Below, in pieces: positions 41,011-50,323 of a DNA stretch of 64,000 nt. The translations under genes were made by a program, and so were the position numbers. The stretch lies in NCBI GenBank assembly GCA_900208305.1, contig OAPG01000009.1, forward strand, positions 310,001 to 374,000, given 5' to 3'. The DNA is from Melanopsichium pennsylvanicum (Eukaryota > Basidiomycota > Ustilaginomycetes > Ustilaginales). The stretch's first letter is position 1, and every line of letters starts with the position of its first letter. The notes under the pieces are model-generated. The model made no database searches and was not told the DNA's origin. It was given only the letters and a program-made list of their open reading frames with translations.

Positions 41011-44000
41011 ATGCAACCTCTGACGTCCTTCGATCCGCTACTCAAGGCGCAGCGCATCGACAAGCTGCCCTTCAAACATCCGAGCACCATCCACCGCGCA
41101 ACCACCAGCATGCTACCAGCAACAAACATCCCCGCCAAGCGGCGTCAACTATCTACCTCCTCATCCTTCGCACAGCCACACGCATCAACTAGCACAGCCG
41201 CGGCTGCATCAGAGACAGAGATAGCGGCAACGACTGCAGTATCGTCATCCAAACGACCGCTCAAGAAAAAGGGGTTTTCGTCGAAGGACGACAGCATTGC
41301 CTCCCGCTTGCAGCCTAAAATCACACAGACCTCATGGCGTCGCACCAAGTCGTATCAGCACATCGATCTGAATGGACCAACCCGTCGCACTGTACTCGAA
41401 TGGCTCCCTCGCGAAGTTGTGTTCATGATCCTGCATCTGCTTTCCTTTCGTGACATACAGAACCTGCTCAGAGCTGACAAGAGGATGCGACCCTTGATCC
41501 ACTCCAAGACCTTTTGCCCTTGGCGCAAGCTCCTCGCTTCCTTCCTGTACTGCGAACGCCGATACGACGAGACTGTCGCTCTGGAGGAAGATTCTCTTTT
41601 CAACGCAACAGACGGCGACAGCAACCACCAAGATGGAGACGAGGACGCGCGTCAAGGAACCGCGCAGGCCGAGCAGCAGAACAAACCTCTCACCGCGGAC
41701 CAACAGCAAATAGAAAAAAACTTCCTGCAAGCCTACAAAGATCTGGTCGTCTGCTTGCAGCTCAAGTCAGCACCTGTCGACCTCCTCGAACTCGTACCTT
41801 GTCTCACACGACTGTGGCATGACCACCCTTCCTTTCAACTGATTAGGAAATGGTGTCGAGATCTTGTCGTTGGCCGCGTCACAGCCGATCACATCTTTGC
41901 CGCTGTCGATCATGTCGTTGCGGTCGAGGTCCTCTGCAGCATCCGCCTGTACCTGGCTGTCGTCCGCATCTCGCGCGCCTTTTCACAGAACTTGCCCCCG
42001 ATCCAGTCCGTCCGCACCCTGGACTACGACTGCCGCACAGCAATCGACGCCTTCTTCGAGCAAGTTCACACCTTGCCCGCGCCCGGCGCCGAATTCAGCT
42101 TCCGTCTCACGCACGAGCAAGACAGATTCGTTCGCAGAGACGTGCGACCAGGCGAGCTCATCAAAGTGCAAGCGTTCGCTGGTACAGGCAAAACAAGATC
42201 GCTCCTCGCATACGCCCAACGCCGTCCTAATAAGCGCTTTCTGTACGTCGCGTTCAACAAGGCTGCTGCAGACGAAGCGCGGCGACGCTTTCCAGACCAC
42301 GTCCAATGCCGTACCATGCACTCTGTGGCTCTCTGCCAAGTCGTGCGCACTGCTGGTCAAGACATCGGCGACTTGCGAGCCCGCGATGTCGTCCGCTTGC
42401 TCGGGGAAACCCTCCCTGAGGGCCAGCAAACACGTCCGCAGGCCATATCGACACAATCTGGACGCGATCATCGCCTGACACCGACTGCTGTTGCAACCTA
42501 TGTACTAGCCACGCTACAACGCTTCTTCTACTCGGACGACGCCACCATCATTGCCGACCGCCACGTGCCCACCAAACTAGCGACCGACACAGACCTCAAG
42601 ATTCGAGCCGTAGCTAGGTGCGCGCAGGAGCTATGGGATCTCATACGACAGGGCGCACCTGACCGCAACGGCAAGTCGGTCAGATGCCCACACGACGCCT
42701 ACGTCAAGCTCCTGCAGCTGCAAGCACCGCATCACTCGGAGAGCTTCTTCAGATCCTTCGACGTGCTATTGCTCGACGAAGCGCAGGACTTGTCGGCTGC
42801 GCAGGTGTCCATCTTGCTGCGCGCCAAAAAGCACTGCGGTATCCTCATTGTCGGCGACGTGTTTCAGAAGATCTACGGCTTTCGCGGAGGTACTGCGAAA
42901 GCGTTCAACGAACGATTGTATCCATCCTCAGAGCACTTTCAGCTCACAAAGAGTTTCCGTTTCGGAGACGCAGTCGCCAAGATCGCCACCGAGATGCTAG
43001 GTTTGCGCAAGCCAGCGCCGTGGGAACGCGCCTCGGCCAAGCCTGTTCTCAGTGGTGCCCTAGGTACGGCCGACCGCGTCTATGCTGAAGCCAAAGTCTT
43101 CAACCATGAGCTCGCACCGCTTTTGACCGAGTCAGCACAGCCGGCACAGCAGCAGAATGAGCAACAAGAAGGAGCGCGGCATTCTCAAGATGAAGGTACG
43201 GCAACAAATTGGGTAGAGACGCTTGCGGACCGCCTCGGCGAAGGGCAACACGCAATCGCACTCCAAGTCGGGTCTGTAAGCCGCATGGGTGTCAGTGCTG
43301 AGCTCATTCGACACACCCGAATCTTTCGCTCCAATCGCAAACTCTGCCTCACCGCCCTGGCTCTCTCCGCCACCCTTCCCCAACCGCACAAGATCTTTCT
43401 CAAAACCTCTCAGAGCCTTCAACCCGACGCCATCGTCACCCTCCTTCGCGACGCGCATATCTTGTACCACAACGACTCTCGCTCCATGTCTCGCAACTCT
43501 CTTTTGCGCGACTTTGCCAGTTGGAAGGACCTCGTACAGCGCGTAGAAGCCGAGGGGTCTGGCGAGAGCAAGCTCTCCTTGGCCGTTGCTTTGGGTGGTC
43601 TTCTGGCGAGCTCCGACTTCCTTGATCAGGTGGCGCAGCTGGAGACGCGATTCGCACCCACTGAACAGGATGCCACAGTGATCCTCACCACGGTGCACCA
43701 AGCCAAGGGACTGGAATGGGATTGTGTATTTGTCGAGGACGACTTCCGCCCAGTCTTTGGAGGCGACAAAACACAGCGGGTAGAGGTGGCGAGCTACTGG
43801 CAGCAGGACGAGTTAAATCACCTTTACGTTGCGTTGACCAGGGCGAAGAAGCATCTTGTCGTGAGTCGGGTGATTTTGCAATGGATCGCGGCCATACGCG
43901 GTCTGTACAGGTACAGATTGCTGACGAGTAACAGTAACACGAGTATGGGCAAGACAGGGCTGTGTCCGCATTGCAAGGCCGGTAAACATCCTTTGGTGAT

Positions 44001-44547
44001 CAAGGAGTATCGCTTGGCCTGTTTTGATTTCCTCAATCCACGCTGCAGTGACGAAATCTCCCTTCGGCTTGGCTCAGAGGCGCACGGTGACAGTGTAGGT
44101 ACTTGGAGCAGAACAACATCACCCTCGTCCGTGATACAGTCGGATCCACTTCCACTAACGTCAGTAATCGGCTGCACCGGCTGCATAAGCAGTCCAGAAT
44201 CTCCAATTCACCCAGACACGTTTCTCGACCCGGACCTGGCCCTTTTTGTGGCCACAGCGCCCAAGATCACCAGGCAACGCCCGCACGCTCCAAAGCAGTC
44301 CGAAGCCTCCACCATCGGTGAGGATGCCAAGCCAAGGCTTTCGAGTACGGCAACAGGTACCACAGCTTCCACTGCCGCAGCAGCCTCGACTTCTACTTCT
44401 GCAGCGGGAGCACAAGCGGAGGGAAGAAGCTTCAAGATGGATTCTTCGAGGCATCCATTTCTGAAAGCAGACCATAGGAGTATGAAGTGGGCTATCATGC
44501 ATCATGAATACAAGCGAGCTGTTGAAGCATGGTTCTACGCCGGTTGA
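41011..44547 (+). CDS. FBH1: F-box DNA helicase 1 (FBH1; UvrD/Srs2-like helicase)
   Basis: The product is 1178 residues. Fbh1 is an SCF subunit and a 3'-5' helicase that removes Rad51 from DNA and limits unwanted recombination at stalled forks; it occurs in fission yeast, smuts and animals but not budding yeast. After a basic, Ser/Ala-rich N terminus, the F-box (EWLPREVVFMILHLLSF with the following helix) lies at about 128-170. The UvrD core has the Q-like LTHEQDRFV, Walker A GTGKT at 391-395, the Ia motif YVAFNKAAADEA, Walker B LLLDEAQD near 588, GDVFQKIYGFRGG (III), VHQAKGLEWDCVFV (V) and YVALTRAKKHL near 939 (VI). The C-terminal ~200 residues have a CPHC pair and low-complexity sequence. 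ATG 41011 is preferred; the open frame before it lacks a better ATG. Confidence 0.94.
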   Translation: MQPLTSFDPLLKAQRIDKLPFKHPSTIHRATTSMLPATNIPAKRRQLSTSSSFAQPHASTSTAAAASETEIAATTAVSSSKRPLKKKGFSSKDDSIASRLQPKITQTSWRRTKSYQHIDLNGPTRRTVLEWLPREVVFMILHLLSFRDIQNLLRADKRMRPLIHSKTFCPWRKLLASFLYCERRYDETVALEEDSLFNATDGDSNHQDGDEDARQGTAQAEQQNKPLTADQQQIEKNFLQAYKDLVVCLQLKSAPVDLLELVPCLTRLWHDHPSFQLIRKWCRDLVVGRVTADHIFAAVDHVVAVEVLCSIRLYLAVVRISRAFSQNLPPIQSVRTLDYDCRTAIDAFFEQVHTLPAPGAEFSFRLTHEQDRFVRRDVRPGELIKVQAFAGTGKTRSLLAYAQRRPNKRFLYVAFNKAAADEARRRFPDHVQCRTMHSVALCQVVRTAGQDIGDLRARDVVRLLGETLPEGQQTRPQAISTQSGRDHRLTPTAVATYVLATLQRFFYSDDATIIADRHVPTKLATDTDLKIRAVARCAQELWDLIRQGAPDRNGKSVRCPHDAYVKLLQLQAPHHSESFFRSFDVLLLDEAQDLSAAQVSILLRAKKHCGILIVGDVFQKIYGFRGGTAKAFNERLYPSSEHFQLTKSFRFGDAVAKIATEMLGLRKPAPWERASAKPVLSGALGTADRVYAEAKVFNHELAPLLTESAQPAQQQNEQQEGARHSQDEGTATNWVETLADRLGEGQHAIALQVGSVSRMGVSAELIRHTRIFRSNRKLCLTALALSATLPQPHKIFLKTSQSLQPDAIVTLLRDAHILYHNDSRSMSRNSLLRDFASWKDLVQRVEAEGSGESKLSLAVALGGLLASSDFLDQVAQLETRFAPTEQDATVILTTVHQAKGLEWDCVFVEDDFRPVFGGDKTQRVEVASYWQQDELNHLYVALTRAKKHLVVSRVILQWIAAIRGLYRYRLLTSNSNTSMGKTGLCPHCKAGKHPLVIKEYRLACFDFLNPRCSDEISLRLGSEAHGDSVGTWSRTTSPSSVIQSDPLPLTSVIGCTGCISSPESPIHPDTFLDPDLALFVATAPKITRQRPHAPKQSEASTIGEDAKPRLSSTATGTTASTAAAASTSTSAAGAQAEGRSFKMDSSRHPFLKADHRSMKWAIMHHEYKRAVEAWFYAG

Positions 44548-44769
44548 TCATCACGGTTGCAAGCCAGGAATATCTGATAGGAAACGTCAAGGTAGCAAAA
44601 AAGCCCGGTTCATCTCTCTTGTTTCACGATTGCTCAAAATCCAATTGTAACGTGCAATCGGCGTACGATCATTAATTAGGGTCCCAAAAGAGCCATCACA
44701 AACGCAATCTCAACAAACAAGGCTGGAAGAAGCCAATATAACCAAATGATGAATTACCAAAGAAATGAG

Positions 44770-44810
<41 letters not shown>

Positions 44811-44850
44811 ACCGCCCCTCCGAGACTGATTTTGGCGCTCGTTTGGCTGC
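44548..44850. repeat. Convergent 3' region with (GA)n microsatellite
   Basis: A ~300-bp gap between the FBH1 and BolA-like stops. It contains an uninterrupted GA repeat of about 17 units at 44773-44807. Apart from that only AT-rich 3' flank is seen. Confidence 0.75.
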
Positions 44851-45767
44851 TTACACCCCAGCCATACCGAACATTCCAGTCGCATCTCGAACTTTTGCGA
44901 CATCACTGGCGGTCAGATGGTGTTTCTGACACAAGAAGAAGTCCTCAAAGATCCTTTCTATCTCTGCATCACCTGGATTTCTGCTTGATGGTCCTGGGGA
45001 TGCTGCGCCCGCTTCGACGTTTGGTCCGCTGAATTGGAGTTCCAGGTAGGACCTCAAGCCGGTCCAGAATTCGGTGGAGCGGATCCTGTTCTCATGCAGT
45101 CTTGAAATGCTTGGTGAGAGAGGGGGTGGAACTGCTGTGCCTGGGTACTGGGTGCTTCCACCTGGTTGTGCACCGGGAGTCAAGGGCTTGCCAGCATTGC
45201 GTGCCGAGAGGCCGGACAATGTCTCGTCGTCAGTGGTGAGGGTGAGCTCGGGGATGGATACGCCAGATGCGGTTCTGTTGTGCGACGGTCGAGAGGAGCC
45301 GGTGGTGATGATCTGTGCGGGTGCCTGCAGGTCCGCCGACGTGACAGGCTTGGTGGCTGAGGGCGCAGGTGCAGCAGAGGAGGTCGAGGGGGAAGAGGTG
45401 GATGACGAGTTCATCTTTTCGTATTGTGAAACAGTGTATGTCTTTTGAGAGAATGCGTGCAACTGAGCGATTTCGTCCTTGAGGAGTTCGTTGACCATAC
45501 GATGTCGCTTGAGCGTGTTTAGGCCTTCGAAAGCGTCCGAGACGATTACAACGTCGTACGCTTGGCCACAACCGCCAGAGACGTCAGAGACCACCTGAAG
45601 GAGAAGGCAAGTGACGCGCACCATGACAAGCGAGACGAAAGGTCGAATTTTTGATCAGCTTTCATCGTCACTGGAAGTATCAAGGTCATGGAGAAATTAC
45701 TCACCAACGTCGAGACGCCTTGAACTTTCTGCCTGATGGCGGTTTCGAGCTCTTGTGACGAAACCAT
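44851..45767 (-). CDS. BolA2-like protein with long C-terminal extension (two exons)
   Basis: Exon 1 is 45705-45767 (21 codons, MVSSQELETAIRQKV...) and exon 2 is 44851-45594; the spliced product is 268 residues. The first ~85 residues are a complete BolA domain: helix, VVSDVSGGCGQAYDVVIVSDAFEG (seen as strand-loop-strand), KRHRMVNELLKDEI and LHAFSQKTYT. The loop Cys and the Arg-His helix are the residues that, in Bol2/Fra2, coordinate a shared [2Fe-2S] cluster with monothiol glutaredoxins in cytosolic iron sensing; the HAFSQKT end favours BolA2 over BolA3. Ordinary BolA proteins stop here. This one continues through ~95 Ser/Thr/Pro-rich residues into a second, folded-looking segment (STEFWTGLRSYLEL, AEIERIFEDFFLCQKHHLT) that I do not recognise. 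Confidence 0.88.
45595..45704 (-). other. Intron of the BolA2-like gene (110 nt)
   Basis: Donor GTGAGT (45699-45704) and acceptor TTCAG ending at 45595, phase 0, with a pyrimidine-rich tract before the AG. It joins a 21-codon exon to GTGGTCTCTGAC, giving a continuous BolA fold. Confidence 0.88.
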
Positions 45768-46465
45768 GAGCGCGTTTATGAATGTAGCTCTGATCTTCCG
45801 ACTCTACTTATATAGCGTCTTGCTTCCAAAATCGCCGTGGTCAGTCCGAATGAGACGAGGAGAGAATGTATGAGATGGTGGTGTAGTAGATGAACTCTTT
45901 AGTCTTAACAATGTGTTAGGCTCGGTGCTGTTGGTGCCATGCGTGTGAGTGATACTGTGTATGTGCAATCCAAGCACAGCCCTTTACTGTACTGCCAGAG
46001 AGAGAGGAGGCGCGATTTCAAAATGGAAATCTTGGCAGCGAGTTCATTGTTCTTTTCAGCACTCTGATCTGCTCTGCTCAGGTATTCGCCTTTCCACATT
46101 GGCCTGGCCTGTGCTTTGCCACAGCTATTTTCGAATTTGTTAGACCTTTCTTACTTCAAGACTTGCGCGATTTCATTCACTCCACAACCACATCTTGGTT
46201 CATCAGGCTACCAACAATGACAACACTCGTACGTTCAAGCAGCTGGGCTTGACCATACTTCCTCGAGCTGCTTACTATATCACTTACGGAGGTGAGGTGA
46301 TATTGCGACAAGATTCTCCGACTTCTTCTCGTGCAAGCTAAACGGGGGCTGGCTGTGTCCGCTTCTCGCCAGTGCTGGCCTCCTTTCGCAAGATCAATCC
46401 CTCCTCTTCATGCATCGTCGGTGAACATCAGATCGTTTCAATCGCTGCGACGAGCACTATCAAAC
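45768..46465. promoter_or_regulatory. Divergent upstream region of BolA2-like and NTA1-like genes, with a possible small exon
   Basis: It includes a TATATAGC sequence near 45810 and a TACTGTACTG at 45985-45994. A plausible 4-codon exon (ATGACAACACTC, 46217-46228) is followed by donor GTACGT. An acceptor GCCAG ends at 46372, with CTAAAC about 30 nt before it as a branch-like site. Splicing would join in frame to CWPPFARS and then run into the amidase. This exon is a prediction only. Confidence 0.4.
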
Positions 46466-47626
46466 ATGTCAACAACCGCCTCAACGCAGCGCCGCATCGC
46501 CTGTGTACAATTCGATTCAAAGCATGCAGATGTCTCTCATAATATCGTCACCGTCCTCAATCTAGTCACTGAGCAAGTCTTGGACAAAAGGACCCCTATC
46601 AATCTTCTCGTGTTACCAGAGCTCGCGCTTACAGGCTATCTATTCAAGACGAAGGAAGAAATCCACCCACTTCTTGAAGATGCCCACTCTTTCACGTGTC
46701 CTGATCCCATATCTCCTTCATTCGCACCCACCGGCAACTTGAATCATATAGAATCCATGTCGTCATTTCTGCCCACTTTCATAAGAGCCTGCCGCAGCTC
46801 TTGCGCTTCGTCTCAACAACCAAGCCTCACGTTGGCTTTCCATCTTGCACAGCAGCTTTCTTCCCATGTAGTGATCGGCTTTCCTGAGCGCGCTCCCAAC
46901 ATTCCTGCTCTTAGATCCTCCAGAGGCAACGCTTCTCCCAGCTCACCATTCGACGCAAGGCCTCATGAAGCTCGAAGCGCAAAGACCTCTACGATGCCTT
47001 CTGAGCACAGCGCTTACAACTCAGCAGCGCTGTTCGCACCTGATAGGTCCCTCCTCCACATTTTTCGCAAGCACTTCCTCTTCGAGTCAGATGAAGTGTG
47101 GGCGGATCAAGGCAGCGGGTTTGAGGTGCTTCACACGCCATCGCTTGGCAACATCTGCGTAGCAATCTGTATGGATCTCAATCCTTTCCGATTCCGCACT
47201 CCTTTCGAAAAGTACGAGCTCGCCTCGTTCTGCGCTCAGAAGGACGTAGATCTGCTCGTTATGCCCATGGCATGGCTGCTGCCGAAGGACGAAAAGGAGA
47301 AAATCATCGACAAAGACAAGGCTGAGACGGAACATAAGCCAAGCTTGGGTACGATTAATTACTGGGCAATGCGATGCATGCCGCTTTTCAACCCACAGGG
47401 TACACCGTCTCACGCCGCAACTACAATAAGCTCGAATCATCCTTCCCACGGGGGAGCGCCCAAGACGACGTATTTTATAGCCACCAATAGGGCAGGAACC
47501 GAGAGGAGTTCCACCTTCGCAGGTTCGTCATGCGTGCTGCAAATGAAAATGGCAGAGCGTCCCGTTTTGCTCGGCTCCCTTGGGTCTGCTCAGGAAGGTT
47601 GTCTTGTGGTGACTTTACCCTCTTGA
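46466..47626 (+). CDS. Protein N-terminal asparagine/glutamine amidase-like (NTA1, nitrilase superfamily)
   Basis: The product is 386 residues from ATG 46466. Yeast Nta1 deamidates N-terminal Asn and Gln, feeding the Arg/N-degron pathway. The nitrilase triad is visible: Glu in LVLPELALTGY, Lys in HIFRKHFLFESDE and Cys in VAICMDLNPF. The YNSAALFAPD segment and the MPMAWLLP segment after the Cys are typical of the Nta1 group. The frame is open upstream of the ATG for at least 45 codons with an Arg/Ser-rich, acid-free sequence (FARSIPPLHASSVNIRSFQS) that resembles a mitochondrial presequence; yeast Nta1 has been found in mitochondria. A short upstream exon could supply the start, so the true protein may be ~421 residues. 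Substrate assignment is by family only. Confidence 0.85.
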   Translation: MSTTASTQRRIACVQFDSKHADVSHNIVTVLNLVTEQVLDKRTPINLLVLPELALTGYLFKTKEEIHPLLEDAHSFTCPDPISPSFAPTGNLNHIESMSSFLPTFIRACRSSCASSQQPSLTLAFHLAQQLSSHVVIGFPERAPNIPALRSSRGNASPSSPFDARPHEARSAKTSTMPSEHSAYNSAALFAPDRSLLHIFRKHFLFESDEVWADQGSGFEVLHTPSLGNICVAICMDLNPFRFRTPFEKYELASFCAQKDVDLLVMPMAWLLPKDEKEKIIDKDKAETEHKPSLGTINYWAMRCMPLFNPQGTPSHAATTISSNHPSHGGAPKTTYFIATNRAGTERSSTFAGSSCVLQMKMAERPVLLGSLGSAQEGCLVVTLPS

Positions 47627-47814
47627 GCGTCGACGCACAAGACGCATAAATAGGCTGTAAGCTTTCCTGCACCGTACCGAATGAAGCATACTCAGTCCCC
47701 ATCACTTCCGTCTATAAGCTCCACTGCAAGCCTTCGACATATAGACTTCACCGTTAGCGCTCATTGCAGAGGTCCGCCAAAGGTCTCGACGTTCTCGTAC
47801 AGCTTACATCAAGC

Positions 47815-48915
47815 ATGAAGACACTTCGCTTGTTGCGCTTCAGCGTGATCGCAGCGGCTGTCGCTGTCTTTTTCACTTCATGCGGACGTGCGGCTAGTGG
47901 CGGTTCAGGCCAAGCCAGTTCTTCAAACTCGCAAGGGCGCCGTCCTTATGCGTCGGATAATGTAATCCGTCAGCGTGTTCAGAATTACATCGGATCTCTT
48001 GATGTCGGCCGCATCGCCAGGCTTAGATTAAGTCATGATGCAAGCCCGAATCGACATCCCAATCCCTACGTTCCTTTCTACAAGAGACGCACGCCTCTGT
48101 TCGAGATCGGCACTGCTGTGCCAACGATAGAGCAAGCGCTACGTGATTATGGGCAGGTCATCATTCTTGATCCGCAATCACGCACAGGATCGCAGATCAC
48201 CTTTAACGCTGAGGCTGGCAGTCTCGAATGGCACAGAACCTTGGGAGATACGGGTCGAATGTTCGACCTTTATGAGCTCGATCGCAACATCCACATCTTG
48301 CACAAGCATATGTGGCTCCCATACTGGCCAGATTCGCCTCAACAAAAGCCTGCGCCTTTGCCAACACGGTCTCTGCCGCATGAAGGGAACGTGCCAATCC
48401 TTAGAGAGGGCTCTGACACGCTAGCTCACATGCTGGGCGCGCAAAGAGATGGTGTCTGGAAGTTCTGGCATAGGCGACATGGCCAACCCGATGTCTTTAT
48501 CCAACTCGAGCGGGGAAATAATGCACTGGTCGCCAGGAAGGCTCGACAAGAGGAAACGGACGCGATAGACAGAACTCTGCAAGGGTACGATACCGCAAGG
48601 ACGAAGTGGGGCGAGGGAACGGCTGGAATCATTTGGGGCGGTCGAATCCATCTAAGACCAGTTGATGGTCGTGTCCAGCCGCCGACACTGGCTGAACACC
48701 CACGCTTCGACACGGATGCTGATCGACAACAATTGATTGAGGCTCTCAATTGGAGGAATAAATATCGCCTGGACGGCTCGGATGGTCAGTCGTACAAGGC
48801 GACAGTCCAGACACGTTCTCCTCTGCAAATCGAGATCGAGCAACTTACCTCAGAAGGGAGAAGGCGGGGTCCAATCAGTTCGTTTTTTCGCCGACTTCGT
48901 CTGCCACGCGCCTAG
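47815..48915 (+). CDS. Secreted Cys-free cluster protein A (effector-like)
   Basis: The product is 366 residues; I do not recognise a named family. ATG 47815 gives a clear signal peptide (MKTLRLLRFSVIAAAVAVFF, cleavage near Ala26-27), and the open frame before it is leader. After the signal there is no Cys. It aligns by eye with gene B: TPLFEIGTAVPTIEQALRDY (93-112), LAHMLGAQRDGVWKFWHRR (203-221), an AIDRTLQGYDTAR helix before GTAGIIWGG (268-276), then HPRFDTDADRQQLIEALN with a DGQSYK turn (295-328). It ends in a basic amphipathic tail (SSFFRRLRLPRA). The helix/strand/DG-turn unit seems to occur three times (104-121, 200-231, 306-331). First gene of the + strand cluster. A role at the plant interface is inferred from secretion and clustering only. 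Confidence 0.85.
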   Translation: MKTLRLLRFSVIAAAVAVFFTSCGRAASGGSGQASSSNSQGRRPYASDNVIRQRVQNYIGSLDVGRIARLRLSHDASPNRHPNPYVPFYKRRTPLFEIGTAVPTIEQALRDYGQVIILDPQSRTGSQITFNAEAGSLEWHRTLGDTGRMFDLYELDRNIHILHKHMWLPYWPDSPQQKPAPLPTRSLPHEGNVPILREGSDTLAHMLGAQRDGVWKFWHRRHGQPDVFIQLERGNNALVARKARQEETDAIDRTLQGYDTARTKWGEGTAGIIWGGRIHLRPVDGRVQPPTLAEHPRFDTDADRQQLIEALNWRNKYRLDGSDGQSYKATVQTRSPLQIEIEQLTSEGRRRGPISSFFRRLRLPRA

Positions 48916-50323
48916 CTCTGCCTGACATCGATCAAACCTGGTCGTAAATTCACACCATGCGTGATGAGCTCTCGCTGCCGGCCATACTATGTATCTAGAT
49001 GTCTATATGCAACTCGTGCGATAGGGCGAGAGCGTCTGGGCAAGCAGAGCTCACCACGTCACCCAGTTCATCATGCTTTATCTATGCTAGTCTCTCTATG
49101 TCATTCTCTCTTAATACCATCATCTCTATTTCTCGCTATGCCTTGCTCAGCGAGCTCATTTGTCCTTTTGCCTACCCTGTATTCCCGCCCTTTTTTGTTC
49201 TTGTCGCTTGAACTGCGCTCAACCAGCCCGTCTACGGCGGACCGAGAGCCTCATCAAGCTTCAGACCTCACTGTTCTAGCCGCAATCACATTTGTTTCAC
49301 CATTCTCACGTGAGCGATGCCCAGCCGGCACTTGCATGGCTGCGTTTTGTGCTCAAATTTGTTCCAACTGCCAGACGATGATTATATGTAATATGATGTT
49401 TTGTCTGGTGCAAGGTATACGCAATCGCTTCGAGACCCCTAGAACAGATGCGCCACTTGACAGTACCCTGAAAAATTGCATCAAGCCGAATGTGTACGTC
49501 TGGCTGATTTCTTCTGAGCAATGAGCAGATGAGCTTCATACGATGGGCAGGCTGAACCAGTTCTTATTTTCTTTGCCAATTTTTTTTCGTAGATTGCACC
49601 GTACCACTTTCGCAACTTTATATCTCGATGTCTCGAATCCAGCAGATCACTTTCGCAATTTTTTTTCCGAGCCAATATACGCATGTTTGCAAGCTCATCA
49701 AGGAGCTGAATTACCAGATCTTTGTCTCCTTTGTGCATGTTGCAGAAAATGGTGCTCTCGTCCAAGGATCTGGCCAATTAATGGACCTGTCAAATTCCTA
49801 ATATTGACTTGCCTAATCCACAATGTTACCATGCCTGACCGGACTGTATTGGCGGTTATCCTAATACACCATGTTGGCAAGGCGGTCAATGTTCTTGTGC
49901 TCCTCCTTTGTGAGTCGAGGCTTAACATAAGCAAGGACACACTCAGCTTCGTACACGAGGGTCTATCCCTCAGTCGCGAGGGCCTTAAAATGGTTTTAGA
50001 GACAAAGGACAACAGATGTTATGGAATACGAAAGTGATCTGGTGGGTTCGAGACACCGAGACATGAAGTGCAAAGGTGGTTCGGTGCAATTTAATCAACT
50101 GTACCTCTGCTGTAACCGGCGTGGGAGGCCTTCATATCCTCTTTGTCGATAATTGCTTTTGAACAGAAGAGTTTCGTGGAAAGAGGCTTGGCCCCTTCCG
50201 GAATCAGAGTCATCTGAACTCGAGAAAGCATTTAAGCGTATCAAGAATCCCTGCGGGTTGCAGACCAGCCATCACCTATCACTGCCCTTGAAAACACCAG
50301 TGCTACTCTCTTGGCAGCCTAAG
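48916..50323. other. Intergenic, cluster gene A to B (1.4 kb), contains one copy of the inverted repeat
   Basis: The left copy of the ~320-bp repeat occupies 49009-49328, starting 94 bp after the stop of gene A. Short open frames here (for example 48961-49524 and 49543-50037) lack signal peptides and a defendable family, and part of the first is just the repeat in translation. The remainder is the gene B upstream region. Confidence 0.55.
49009..49328 (+). repeat. Left copy of a ~320-bp near-identical inverted repeat
   Basis: It runs from TGCAACTCG to GATGCCCAGCCGG and matches the reverse complement of 59021-59342 with roughly ten single-base differences and a small indel near one end (by eye, about 97% identical). 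It contains the palindrome CTCACGTGAG. I see no terminal inverted repeats within a copy and no target-site duplication. The differences change the amino acid in about two thirds of cases in the open frame, so it is not a conserved protein. Confidence 0.9.

Noticed and set aside
43132..43701. 189-codon minus-strand frame inside FBH1
   Set aside because: Antisense shadow of helicase motifs; FBH1 has clear UvrD motifs on the other strand.
50040..50062. GGGTTCGAGAC-like sequence as a tRNA box B
   Set aside because: No box A or acceptor-stem pairing upstream at the right distance.
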